64,000 nt of DNA from Herbiconiux daphne. Lineage in GTDB: Bacteria > Actinomycetota > Actinomycetes > Actinomycetales > Microbacteriaceae. Each line of letters begins with the position of its first letter. The stretch's first letter is position 1. This document shows positions 15,596 through 25,239 of the stretch, piece by piece. Position numbers and translations under genes: made by a program. The DNA lies in NCBI RefSeq assembly GCF_024979295.1, contig NZ_JANLCJ010000001.1:186001-250000 (forward strand). The letters run 5' to 3'. The notes beneath the pieces are model-generated. The model had not been told where the DNA came from. It saw only the letters and a list, made by a program, of their open reading frames with translations, and ran no database searches.

Positions 15596-16618
15596 GTGAA
15601 CGACGCCTCCTCGAAGCCCTGGACGATGCAGCAGATCGCCGCTGCCGCCGGCGTGAGCGTGACGACGGTGTCGCACACCCTCTCGGGCAAGCGCCCGGTC
15701 AGCAGCGAGACGGCCTTGCGCATCCGGGGCCTGATCGACCAGTTCGGCTATGTTCCGGATGCCGGCGCGCGGCGGCTCAAGTCGGGGCGGAGCGGCATGA
15801 TCGGTCTCGCCGTGCCCGACATCTCGCACTGGTACTTCGGCCGCATCGCGCGGGGCGTGGAGGAGCTGGCGAACGAGCGCGACTACGGGCTCATCATCTG
15901 CAGCACGTCGAACAGCGACCCGCGGCGCGAGAAGCGCTACTTCAACCTGCTGCGCACCCGCTCGATCGAGGGCCTCGTCTACACGGCGAGCCGCGAGATC
16001 TCGCCCACCGACGAGCTCATGCGCATGGCGTCGTCGAGCTCGCCCATCGTGCTCGCCGACGAGGAGGTGGTGGGGCTGCCGGGCGTGCCCTCGGTCACGT
16101 CGCTCAACTTCGCCGGGGCCCAGGCCCTCGGCCGGCACCTGCGCGCCCTCGGCCACACCCGCGCCGTGATCGTGGCGGGCTTCGCGGGGCTGCGGTCGAC
16201 CGTGGAGCGCGTGGCCGGCATCCGCGAGTCGTTCCCCGACGCGATCGTGGTGCACGGCGACTTCGAACTGCAGTCGGGCTACGACCTGGTCGACGAGCTG
16301 CTGGCGCAGGGGGTGGGGTTCACGGCCCTGTTCGGCTGCAACGACTACATGGCGGTGGGTGCGATGCGACGGTTGCACGAGGCGGGGCTGCGGGTGCCGC
16401 ACGACGTGTCGGTCGTGGGCTTCGACGACGTCGACATCGCGGGCGTCATCACACCCGGGCTCACGACCGTGCGGCAGGACATGCTCGAGATCGGCCGGCG
16501 ATCGGCGCAACTGTTGATCGAGGGCCTCGACGCGGGCAGCATGCGCGGCATCCCGTCGGTGACCCTGCCCGTCGAACTCGTGGTGCGCGGGTCGACCGGC
16601 CCCGTGGCGGGCGAGTGA
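15596..16618 (+). CDS. LacI-family transcriptional regulator
   Basis: From GTG 15596 the protein has 340 residues. The helix-turn-helix and hinge helix occupy the first 60 residues (TMQQIAAAAGVSVTTVSHTLSG), followed by the periplasmic-binding-type effector domain (MIGLAVPDISHWYFGRIARG onward) and a conserved end (GFDDVDIAGVITPGLTTVRQ). It lies divergently from the nucleoside transporter operon, with operator-like palindromes in between, so it most likely represses that operon and senses its substrate. A start further upstream at 15539 would add residues outside the domain. Confidence 0.88.
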   Translation: MNDASSKPWTMQQIAAAAGVSVTTVSHTLSGKRPVSSETALRIRGLIDQFGYVPDAGARRLKSGRSGMIGLAVPDISHWYFGRIARGVEELANERDYGLIICSTSNSDPRREKRYFNLLRTRSIEGLVYTASREISPTDELMRMASSSSPIVLADEEVVGLPGVPSVTSLNFAGAQALGRHLRALGHTRAVIVAGFAGLRSTVERVAGIRESFPDAIVVHGDFELQSGYDLVDELLAQGVGFTALFGCNDYMAVGAMRRLHEAGLRVPHDVSVVGFDDVDIAGVITPGLTTVRQDMLEIGRRSAQLLIEGLDAGSMRGIPSVTLPVELVVRGSTGPVAGE

Positions 16619-16732
16619 GGTGACGGGCGCGCCCTTGTTGTTCCGCCCCGCCCGTCAGGACCGGCGCGGAGACGCAGACGGGGCGCGCTCGCGGGCGGCG
16701 CCAGCTCGTTGGCCTTGCCGCGGGCCCGGCGG

Positions 16733-17314
16733 TCAGACCGTGATCGGCTCGATGAGGGTCGCGTCGTCTTTCGGCACCGAGGTGTCGCGCACGTTGTTGA
16801 CCCGTTTCGACACCGGGTAGGTCGTGATGGTGCCGGCGACGGTGAGCGACGAGCGGTCGAGCATCGCCACGAGGCCGTCCTTCTCCTTGGAGTCGTCGAT
16901 CTTGAGCGGCTCGGTCCAGGTGTCCCATACGTCGGGGGTGAGGAACACGGGCATGCGGTCGTGCACCTCGCCCGAGGCATCCGCTGCTTCGCGGGTGATG
17001 ATGGTGAACGAGAGCGTCCACTCGTCGTCGACCTTCTTGAGCTCGTAGAGGCCGGCGGCGGCCAGGATGTTCTCGGGGCCGTGGATGTAGTGCGGCTGCT
17101 TGCCGTTCGCCGTCTGCTCCCACTCGTAGTAGCCGTTCATCGGAACGATGCAGCGCCGCTGCGCGAACGCGTTGCGGAACAGGCCGTTCGTCGCCACGCT
17201 CTCGAGGCGCGCGTTGATCGGCGCCGGGCCGCCGGGTTTCGCCCAGGCGGGTTTCAGCCCCCAGGTGGCGGAGTCGATCTCGCGCACGCTCGCCCGCTTT
17301 CGGGCTCTCTCCAT
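16733..17314 (-). CDS. SRAP-fold protein lacking the N-terminal MCGR segment
   Basis: The protein belongs to the SOS-response-associated peptidase family (YedK/HMCES), which crosslinks to abasic sites in single-stranded DNA through Cys2. Three active-site residues are recognisable: Asn34 (PINARLESV), Glu64 (GYYEWEQ) and His118 (VHDRMPVF). The usual first 60 or so residues with MCGR at the start are absent: the frame begins MERARKRASVREID at 17314, and the DNA upstream belongs to the intact end of the next gene. So the catalytic Cys2 is missing. It may be a truncated relic or an altered version. 193 residues against about 220-260 normally. Confidence 0.75.
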   Translation of the reverse strand: MERARKRASVREIDSATWGLKPAWAKPGGPAPINARLESVATNGLFRNAFAQRRCIVPMNGYYEWEQTANGKQPHYIHGPENILAAAGLYELKKVDDEWTLSFTIITREAADASGEVHDRMPVFLTPDVWDTWTEPLKIDDSKEKDGLVAMLDRSSLTVAGTITTYPVSKRVNNVRDTSVPKDDATLIEPITV

Positions 17315-17367
17315 CTTCACTCTTTTCGGACCCGACGTGTCGCCGGGCCGAGTCGACCCGACGCGCC

Positions 17368-18234
17368 TCAGTGCCCCGGTGGATCGAGTGGCCCGTCGCA
17401 GCTCGAGAGCACGACTCCCGGGTGCGGACCCGCACGGCGCAGGGCGTCGGCCCACTCGAACACCGCCGGCGATCGCGAGGCCACGACGACCGCGTTGCCC
17501 GCCCACCCCTCCGTCAGCACCGATGCCGGACCGAGCACGAGCACGTGCGCGAACACCGGCGCAAGAGCGTGCAACTGTCGGTTTAGGGCGGGCAGCTCGT
17601 CGTCGTCGGCGATGTTGATCACGAGCACGCCGTCGGGGGCGAGCAGGCGCTCGATGCCGGCGAAGAACGGTGTGGTCTGCAGATGCGCCGGCGTCGTCGT
17701 GCCGTGGTAGAGGTCGCTCACCACGAGATCGGCCTGACCGCCCAGAAAGGGGGCGAGGTCGGCGACGCGTTCGGCCGCGTCGCCCGGATGCACCGCGAGA
17801 TCGGTGCCGGCCGGCAACGGCAGATGCTCTTCGACGAAGGGCACGAGGTCGGTCTCGAGCTCGACGACGTGCTGCTCGGAGTCGGGCCGCGTCACCTGCA
17901 GGTAGCGCACGAGCGTCAGTGCACCGGCGCCGAGGTGCACCGCCGTCACCGGTTCGCCGGGGGAGCGCAGGCGGTCGACGACGTTGCCGATGCGGCGCAT
18001 GTAGTCGTAGAAGAGGGTTCCGGGGTCGTCGAGAGCCACGTGCGACTGCGCCGACGCGGCGATCGAGAGCACGAACGATCCGGGCACGAGCGGATCGGCG
18101 ACGATCTCGGCGAGGTCGCCGCTCGGGTGCAGCGTCGTCGATGCACCGGATGCTTTGGACGGCCCGGATGCTCCGGATACTCCGGACGCCCCGGATGCCG
18201 CCGCCGCGCCGCTCGGGCCGGGCGCGCGGGTCAC
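17368..18234 (-). CDS. spermidine-synthase-fold protein
   Basis: The 288-residue protein has a low-complexity Ser/Gly/Ala start (residues 1-33) and then a Rossmann-type methyltransferase fold of the polyamine-synthase group: YDYMRRIGNVVDRL, AVHLGAGALTLVRYL (nucleotide loop), VELETDLVPFVEEHL, DLVVSDLYHG, GVLVINIADD. Polyamine substrate residues cannot be confirmed, and many actinobacterial members are of unknown function. The ATG overlaps the stop of the AlkZ-type gene (ATGA), so they are co-translated. The repeated GGATGCTCC-type DNA at 18140-18210 encodes the N-terminal tail. Confidence 0.75.
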   Translation of the reverse strand: MTRAPGPSGAAAASGASGVSGASGPSKASGASTTLHPSGDLAEIVADPLVPGSFVLSIAASAQSHVALDDPGTLFYDYMRRIGNVVDRLRSPGEPVTAVHLGAGALTLVRYLQVTRPDSEQHVVELETDLVPFVEEHLPLPAGTDLAVHPGDAAERVADLAPFLGGQADLVVSDLYHGTTTPAHLQTTPFFAGIERLLAPDGVLVINIADDDELPALNRQLHALAPVFAHVLVLGPASVLTEGWAGNAVVVASRSPAVFEWADALRRAGPHPGVVLSSCDGPLDPPGH

Positions 18235-19733
18235 CGGCTCGCCTTCCTCGCGCTGCCCCCACCCGTGGCGGAGCTCTTCGCCGCGCGAGTGCCGCCGACG
18301 GCAGCTTTGCGAGCTGCGCCGGTGGGCCCGTCGGTGGTGGTGGTCTTCGGCGCATCGTCGGGGGCGACTCCGGGAGCCGCGGTCGTGCGGTCGCCCGAGG
18401 CGGTGCTTTCAACCGCGTCCCCACCGGCGTCGATGCTCGTGGCCGCGGTCGGGGTTGAACTCGTGGCCGCGCGGGTGTGGGCGCCATCGGGGCCGGCGGC
18501 GGTGAGGGTCGCGGCCATGCCGAGGAAGTCGCCGTAGCGGTGCACCTCGCGCTCGAGGGCGGCGTGTTCGGCGGCGGTGAGCGTGGTGAAAGGCTCGACG
18601 GTGACGGTGGCCTTCGTCGTGGTGACCGATCGCTTCCAGGTGCCCACGATCTCGGCCCGCGACACGATCATCGGAAGGAAGATGCCGTTGTTGCCGGGCA
18701 CGACCCGGTCGGCGAACTCCGGGGCGACCGCCGGCGACCGGCTCTGGTAGCCGAGCAGGTACTCGTCGAAGCCGGGCAGGGCGTACACGTCGGGCCGGCC
18801 GCGGCGCGAGGGCGCGGCATCCGTCGCCGTGGTCGCCGTCGATGTGGGCGCCGAAGGGGTGGGGGAGGCGACCCAGTAGTCGGTCTCTCCGATGCGCACC
18901 TCGTCGAGGCGGTCGCGCGCTAGCTCGAGACCGCGTTTGGCGTCGGCGACCGAGGTCTTCGACCACCAGCAGAAGTCTTTGAGCGTTGCCGGGCCGTGGC
19001 CCGTGAAGTAGCGCAGCACGAACTCGGCGAGCGAGTCGTCGCGGCTCGGCTGCCAGCGGGGTGGCGCCCATTCGTCGAGCAGTACGAGTGCCTGCTGGGT
19101 TCCGCGGGTGGGGCCCCAGCACACCAGGCCCTCGTGGGCGAGCAGCCAGATGAGGTGCACGCCGCGCTGAGCCGTGGTCTCCACCCGCGCCGACTCGAGC
19201 AGGGCGAAGAACTCGTCGCGCGAGAGGGCGGCGCCGCCGCGCAGTTCGCTCGTGGCGACCTCGCGGGCCCGGTCGATCACGGCGTCGTCGATGCCGAGCT
19301 GCCGTTGTCGTGCGGCCGTGCTCGACACCGTGCGCCGGGCGGTGAGGGAGAGCATCCAGCGCAGGTCGTCGGGGGTGGTGAAATGCAGGGTTCCGCGCAT
19401 GGGCCACGACCGCACCACCTCGGCGCGGTCAAGGGCATCGTTCACGTCAGCGCGCGTCGACCCGGGCGCCCGCACGCCGAGCGCCCACACTCCTTGCCCG
19501 AAGTCTTGCGCCTGCACCGCGAGCAACTGCCGCACCGCCCCCGCGACCGTGCGATCTGGATCACTACCCGTGCCCGCGCCCGTGCCGGTGCTTTCGCCTG
19601 CGCCGCTGCTCGTGCCAGTGCCGGTGCCCGTGCCCATGCTGCCCGTGCCCGCGCGCGGCGGCGCGATCCACTGCGACTCCAGCCGCCGCTGCAGCAACTC
19701 GCGCGCGGCTCGCGCTCCCGCACCACTCACCAT
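18231..19733 (-). CDS. AlkZ/YcaQ-type winged-helix DNA glycosylase
   Basis: This 500-residue protein is of the HTH_42 group, whose members remove alkylated bases or unhook interstrand crosslinks. The catalytic Gln-x-Gln is visible in AVQAQDFGQG (Gln74 and Gln76), followed by VVRSWPMRGTLHFTTPDDLRW, and later GFDEYLLGYQSR. Two parts are unusual: a Gly/Thr/Ser insert (residues 29-59), encoded by degenerate repeats, and a C-terminal low-complexity tail of about 90 residues. The SRAP and spermidine-synthase-like genes follow, and AlkZ and SRAP both act on crosslinks and abasic sites, so a shared repair role is plausible. Confidence 0.8.
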   Translation of the reverse strand: MVSGAGARAARELLQRRLESQWIAPPRAGTGSMGTGTGTGTSSGAGESTGTGAGTGSDPDRTVAGAVRQLLAVQAQDFGQGVWALGVRAPGSTRADVNDALDRAEVVRSWPMRGTLHFTTPDDLRWMLSLTARRTVSSTAARQRQLGIDDAVIDRAREVATSELRGGAALSRDEFFALLESARVETTAQRGVHLIWLLAHEGLVCWGPTRGTQQALVLLDEWAPPRWQPSRDDSLAEFVLRYFTGHGPATLKDFCWWSKTSVADAKRGLELARDRLDEVRIGETDYWVASPTPSAPTSTATTATDAAPSRRGRPDVYALPGFDEYLLGYQSRSPAVAPEFADRVVPGNNGIFLPMIVSRAEIVGTWKRSVTTTKATVTVEPFTTLTAAEHAALEREVHRYGDFLGMAATLTAAGPDGAHTRAATSSTPTAATSIDAGGDAVESTASGDRTTAAPGVAPDDAPKTTTTDGPTGAARKAAVGGTRAAKSSATGGGSARKASR

Positions 19734-19785
19734 GCGCCCAGTATGCCGCTCGCCGCCGACCTCCGGCCGGTTGCGGCCGCCATCC

Positions 19786-19850
19786 CCCTCGAGAAGTCAG
19801 AATCCGTGCCAAAAGCGACTACTTAGCACCCAAAAGTGACTTCTCGAGGG
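19786..19850. repeat. palindromic element, GTCACTTT family
   Basis: A perfect 14-bp inverted repeat (19786-19799 and 19837-19850) flanks 37 bp. The right part contains CAAAAGTGAC, the complement of the GTCACTTT core shared with the palindromes at 58453, 59357 and 59465. It lies between two convergent-type gene ends and may act as a transcription terminator or be a REP-like element. Confidence 0.6.
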
Positions 19851-19893
19851 CGGGCGGGCGCGAGCGCCCGACCGCGCGCCCGCCCGCGGCCGC

Positions 19894-20427
19894 TCAGCTC
19901 GGCAGGCCCACGAGCACGAGCGCGGCCGCCACGCCGAACAGCACCGCCGCCACGGCCCCCGCGAGCGCGCGCACGTGGTTGCCGCGGGTCCACTCGAGGG
20001 CGTAGCGCCGCCACAGGTCGAGCCCCGCAGGAGTGGCGGCATCGGCATCCGCCAGCGCGTTGTTGCGCGGCACGTGGAACCCCACGGTCACGGCCACCAC
20101 CCCGATCAGATAGACCGCCTCGCCCGCGACCGCCCACCACAACGCGAGGCCGGACCCCGTCACCGCGAGCAGAATGCACGCGGCCAGCCCCGCGAGCAGC
20201 GTGCCGAAGAGGGTCACCATGAGCGGCGGGCGCACGGCCGTTCGGTTGATCGACTGCATCACGACCAGCCCGGATGCCGCCGGCGCCTGCTCGAGGCCGC
20301 GCATCACGAACCCCGAGAACGCGAAGAACACCCCGGCCACGACGGCCGCGCCGAGGGCCGTCGCGCCGCACAGCGCGGCGACGATCTCGAGGCTCACGGA
20401 GGTCTGGCTCACGAGCCGGGGCTGCAC
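19894..20427 (-). CDS. DUF1772 family membrane protein
   Basis: The 177-residue protein has four hydrophobic segments: ALCGATALGAAVVAGVFFAFSGF, LMVTLFGTLLAGLAACILLAV, WWAVAGEAVYLIGVVAVTVGF and a last one near the C-terminus. VFFAFSGFVM, NALAD and WTRGNHVRAL are hallmarks of the DUF1772 (anthrone-oxygenase-like) family. The start at 20427 is the longest; a GTG a few codons later is equally possible. It is probably an independent unit. The reaction is unknown. Confidence 0.7.
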   Translation of the reverse strand: MQPRLVSQTSVSLEIVAALCGATALGAAVVAGVFFAFSGFVMRGLEQAPAASGLVVMQSINRTAVRPPLMVTLFGTLLAGLAACILLAVTGSGLALWWAVAGEAVYLIGVVAVTVGFHVPRNNALADADAATPAGLDLWRRYALEWTRGNHVRALAGAVAAVLFGVAAALVLVGLPS

Positions 20428-20474
20428 GCGATCATGTTGTCATTCTCGATCACGAGTGCCTTGATGGGAAGCAA

Positions 20475-20513
20475 GACGTCTCCTGTCGTCTCGGGTATGC
20501 GACAGGAGGCGTC
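20475..20513. terminator. hairpin upstream of the ABC exporter genes
   Basis: A 14-bp stem with one mismatch (20475-20488 against 20500-20513) and an 11-base loop. No T-tract. It may be a leader structure or a weak terminator between the divergent genes. Confidence 0.35.
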
Positions 20514-20552
20514 GCAGCTACTTGCGCCAGTCAAATCCGTCGCGTCCGACAA

Positions 20553-20568
20553 TTCACAAATTTGTGAA
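20553..20568. promoter_or_regulatory. perfect 16-bp operator palindrome
   Basis: TTCACAAATTTGTGAA is a perfect 16-bp palindrome 20 bp before the first gene of the exporter operon. It is AT-rich in a GC-rich setting and has the form used by dimeric MarR/GbsR-type regulators. The third gene of the operon encodes such a protein, so feedback repression is likely. Confidence 0.6.
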
Positions 20569-20587
20569 ACAAGCGTAGCGTGCTGCC

Positions 20588-21708
<1,121 letters not shown>

Positions 21709-21712
<4 letters not shown>

Positions 21713-23340
21713 ACGCTGACGCCCTCGCCCTCCTCCCGGCGCTGCTCCGCCAGCGCCTGCGCCGCGACCGCTGGCAGCTCGCGTTCTGGATCCTCGGCAC
21801 CGCCCTGCTCGCCCTCTTCGCCGCGGTCGCGGTCGCCGACAGCTACGCCGACGAGACCGAGCGCAACCAGATCCTCGCGCTCGCCATCTCGAGCCCGGCC
21901 ATCCTCATCCTGCGCGGCCTCCCCCAGGGCGGCGGACTCGACGCCTTCGTGTTCTTTGAGATCTTCACCTACCTCGCCCTGCTTGCCGCCCTGATGAGCA
22001 CCTTCCTCGCCGTGCGCCACTCCCGCGGCGAAGAGGAGTCGGGTCGCGCCGAACTCATCGCCAGCACCCCGGCCGCCCGATCTCTGCCGACCGTCGCGAC
22101 CCTCGTGCACGGCGTGCTCGCCAACCTCGTGCTCGGCGCGGCCGTGTTCGCCGGCCTCGCCCTCGGTGGAATGGCCGTCGACGGCTCGCTCGTCACCGGT
22201 GCCGCCACCGCCGCGGTCGGCATCGCCTTCGTCGCCGTCGGGCTCCTCGCCGCCCAATTCCTGCGCACCTCCCGCGGCGCCAACGGCCTCTCGGTCGCCC
22301 TCGTCGGCACCGCATTCCTGCTGCGCGGCATCGGCGACGCCCTCGGCACGCCGACGGGCCCGCTCGAACTCCAGAGTGCCTGGCCCAGCTGGCTGTCACC
22401 CATCGGCTGGGCCCAGCACACCGGCGCCTACACGTCGAACACCCTCGTTCCCCTGCTGCTCGACCTGGCGCTCGCGGCCGTCTGCGTCACCGTAGTGTTC
22501 GTGCTGCAGGCCCATCGCGACAGCGGCGCGAGCCTCGTGGCCGAGCGGCGGGGGCGAACGGATGCCGCGGCGGCGCTCTCGGGGTCGTTCGGCCTCGCCT
22601 GGCGACTGCAGCGCGGAGCGATCGTCGCGTGGGCCGCGGGCGGAGCCGCCTTCGGGCTGCTCGCCGGCACCCTGGCGAGCCTGGTCGAACAGGCCGCGTC
22701 GCAGGACGCGGCGGTCGCCGACTCGTTGCAGAGCGTCGCGGGGGCGGGAGGATCGATGACCGAGACCCTGATCGCCGCGCTGTTCAGCTTCGTGGGCGTT
22801 CTGGCCGCGGCGTGCGCCACCCAGGCGGTCATCCGCCTGCGTCAGGAGGAGTCGGCGGGCACCGCCGAACTGCTGCTCTCGACCCCGCTCTCACGCGTGC
22901 GCTGGCTCGTCGACTACCTAGCCCTCGGCGTCGCCGCCATCGCGATCGTGCTCGTCGTCGCGGCCGCGGCCGCGACGGCCGGGCTGCTCTCGGCGGGCGA
23001 AGACGTGAGTCTCGTGGGCCAGTCGTTCGCCACGGCGGCCGCGCAGCTGCCCGCCGCTCTCAGCTATCTCGGACTGCTGGCACTCCTGTTCGTGCTGATG
23101 CCGAAGGCCACCGTCGCGGTGGGCTGGGCCTTCGTCGCGTTCGGCGTCGTGGTGGGCAACTTCGGCGGCCTGCTCGGCCTGCCCGACGGTGTGCGCGACC
23201 TGTCTCCCTTCACCCACACCCCGGTGGTCTCCGCGGCGGAGCCCGACTGGGGTGGGGGAGCGTGGCTCATGGGTGTCGCGGTCGTGGCGGGGGCGGCATC
23301 CGTTGTTCTGATGCGGCACCGCGAACTGAACACCGCGTGA
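21709..23340 (+). CDS. ABC exporter permease (polyketide-antibiotic type)
   Basis: The 543-residue permease consists of two halves with about six hydrophobic helices each, separated by a soluble stretch near residue 270-290 (LVAERRGRTDAAAAL). Each half contains a cytosolic motif with E-E-S-G/A-x-A/T-E-L (EEESGRAELIAST and QEESAGTAELLLST), typical of this family. The start ATG overlaps the ATPase stop codon. Together with the ATPase it should export hydrophobic compounds and give resistance to them. Substrate unknown. Confidence 0.88.
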
Positions 23341-23359
23341 CCCGTGAGAGGCTGAGCAG

Positions 23360-23830
23360 ATGGCACGGGACGAAGACGCGCTGCGCACCGCCGTCGAGCA
23401 GTCGGCGGCCGTGCTCATCGCGGCCGGGTTTCCCAAGATGCCCGCCCGGGTGCTGATGACGCTGCTCGTGTCAGACGACGACGGGCTCACGGCGTCGGAA
23501 CTCGCCGAGACCCTCGGGGTGAGCGCCGCCGCGATCTCGGGGGCGGTGCGCTACCTGCAGACGTTCGGCGCGATTCGGCGCATCGCGCGCTCGGGCAGCC
23601 GTCGCGATCGCTACGAGCTCGTCGAGGACACCTGGTACACGGCGTCGCTCAAGACGAGTCCGATGTATGCGCGCCTCGCCGCGCTCGCCGAGAACGCCTC
23701 GGCGGCGATCGGTGAGCCGGCGTCGGCGGCGAAGGCCCGGGTCGACGAGATGGCGAGGTTCTACCGGTTCCTCGACGCGAGGCTGCCCGAACTGATGGCC
23801 GAGTGGGAAGAGCAGCGTCTGGGCCGCTGA
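23360..23830 (+). CDS. MarR/GbsR-type transcriptional regulator
   Basis: The 156-residue regulator has a winged helix (about residues 25-90) with ASELAETLGVSAAAISGAVRYLQ as the recognition part, a wing with RRIARSGSRRDRYEL, and a C-terminal dimer helix. It follows the permease by 19 bp, so it is the third gene of the exporter operon. The palindrome at 20553-20568 in front of the operon is its most likely target. It would release DNA on binding the drug exported by the transporter. This is inferred from position and family. Confidence 0.82.
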   Translation: MARDEDALRTAVEQSAAVLIAAGFPKMPARVLMTLLVSDDDGLTASELAETLGVSAAAISGAVRYLQTFGAIRRIARSGSRRDRYELVEDTWYTASLKTSPMYARLAALAENASAAIGEPASAAKARVDEMARFYRFLDARLPELMAEWEEQRLGR

Positions 23831-24141
23831 GGAGCGGGCCTCGACGTATCCGCGCCGGTGGCGCACCCGCGCCGATGGCGCACTCTGCAAGCGGTCGATC
23901 TGCCGCGGCCGGTTAACGGAGGATGCGGCGCCCCCGGTATTCCGCGAGCACCGCATCCGACCCCCCGCCCCAGTCAGACGAGTCCGCTGCATCCGGTCCC
24001 GATTCCCGATGCAACTTGAGACTTCAATATCGCATACCCAAACCCAAAACGCCACCGATTATTTCGGTGCTTTACGTCGCCGCGCCGGAGTTCTACGCTC
24101 GGCGTCAAGAAGTTCTCGTGCGCCGCTGAGGGGGCAGGCAG
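23831..24141. other. intergenic stretch with a 17-bp tandem repeat
   Basis: No gene is seen. Two copies of CCGCGCCGGTGGCGCAC with one mismatch lie head to tail at 23850-23883. The segment 24005-24090 is clearly richer in A and T than its surroundings and may carry the promoter of the next gene, although I cannot place clear -35 and -10 boxes. Confidence 0.5.
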
Positions 24142-24939
24142 ATGGTCGACTTCGACGCGGTGCCCAACGGGCGCTACGACCTGGCCACACTGGCCCAGGT
24201 CGAGCCCGGAATCTTCCTTCGCCCCGAGGCGGCGGCGCAATATCGAGGGGCGCTGGCCGATTACGAGTCGCAGACCGGCTCATCGGGTTCGTCGTCGGAG
24301 GGCTACCGGCCGCTCGGGGCCCCGGGCGATCTGGCGGCCGGCACCGTGAACACGCAGTGGTACTGGTTCGAGATGTACGGGTCGCCCCGCGCGGCCGTTC
24401 CGGGCACGTCGAACCACGGCCGGGCGCTCGCGGTCGACATCAACGACTGGAGCACCTACGGCGACAGTTCGACCGCCCTGTTCCAGACGTTCAGCGGTGT
24501 CATGGAGGCCTACGGCTTCAGAGACGACGTCGACGACGAGCCCTGGCACTGGCACTACATCGGATCGCCGGCGGTCATCGCGCCGGCCTTCAACAGCATC
24601 ATCGCGATCATTCCGGAGGATGACATGTTCAACGACGACGACCGGCGCCTCGCCGAGGCCACGAACCGCGGCATCGTCGATGCGATGGTGAGGCTCTACC
24701 GCATCGAGAACAAGCTCGACCAGGCACTCACCTGGATCGGCATCAACAAGTGGGCGCTCACCGGCAACGAGAATCCCGACGCCGGGCTGCGATCGATGGT
24801 GGCGCGCGTGCTCAACGAGGTCGCCGACGACGTAGGTGAGGTGCAGCGTCAGATCGACATCGTCAATGCGACGCTTCCGGATGTCGCGATCGAACCGGAT
24901 CTCTCGGTGATCGAGGCGCCCGTGCGGCGCAAAGAATAA
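24142..24939 (+). CDS. M15-family peptidase, phage-endolysin-like
   Basis: The N-terminal 140 residues form a D-alanyl-D-alanine-type zinc peptidase (VanY/endolysin group): SNHGRALAVDIND (about residues 93-105) holds the first zinc His and Asp, and EPWHWHYIG (about 133-141) the catalytic Glu and last zinc His. The C-terminal half is a helical region (TNRGIVDAMVRLYRIENKLD) of the sort that follows lysins in actinophages. There is no signal peptide, as in holin-dependent endolysins. It stands alone, with no other phage gene next to it. Length 265 residues. Probably a domesticated or relic lysin. Confidence 0.75.
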   Translation: MVDFDAVPNGRYDLATLAQVEPGIFLRPEAAAQYRGALADYESQTGSSGSSSEGYRPLGAPGDLAAGTVNTQWYWFEMYGSPRAAVPGTSNHGRALAVDINDWSTYGDSSTALFQTFSGVMEAYGFRDDVDDEPWHWHYIGSPAVIAPAFNSIIAIIPEDDMFNDDDRRLAEATNRGIVDAMVRLYRIENKLDQALTWIGINKWALTGNENPDAGLRSMVARVLNEVADDVGEVQRQIDIVNATLPDVAIEPDLSVIEAPVRRKE

Positions 24940-24987
24940 GGAACAAGGAGCACGAGTCGGGAGGAGCGCCGTAGCGCAGGGGCCGGC

Positions 24988-25203
24988 TCAGTCGTCGTCG
25001 TCGTTCTCGTCGGGGCCCTTGCCGGGCCGGAACTGGGCGTCGTCGCGCCAGTCGATTCGCTTGGTGCCGTCGGCCGTCACGCTCACATCGATGCGGGGCG
25101 CGGCATCCGCCTCGGTCGATTTCGGCGCCGACGTCAGCTGGTCATGGCGCTTCTCGGCGGCATCCGGTTCGTCGCTCAGTTCACGGTCGTCGCTCACGGT
25201 CAT
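24988..25203 (-). CDS. small acidic hypothetical protein
   Basis: The 71-residue protein is strongly acidic at both ends (EPDAAEKRHDQ near the start, GPDENDDDD at the end) with one conserved-looking core (RIDVSVTADGTKRIDWRDD). It appears disordered, with no hydrophobic helix. The high-GC codon pattern supports coding. Similar short acidic proteins with an IDWRDDAQFRP-type end occur in related actinobacteria, by memory only. Function unknown. Confidence 0.5.
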   Translation of the reverse strand: MTVSDDRELSDEPDAAEKRHDQLTSAPKSTEADAAPRIDVSVTADGTKRIDWRDDAQFRPGKGPDENDDDD

Positions 25204-25239
25204 GGCTCCATCCTGGCCCGGATGCGACTCCCGCGCCGA

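Noticed and set aside
17315..17500. Missing N-terminus of the SRAP gene in another frame
   Set aside because: I looked for MCGR-like codons upstream in all frames; the DNA belongs to the intact end of the spermidine-synthase-like gene.
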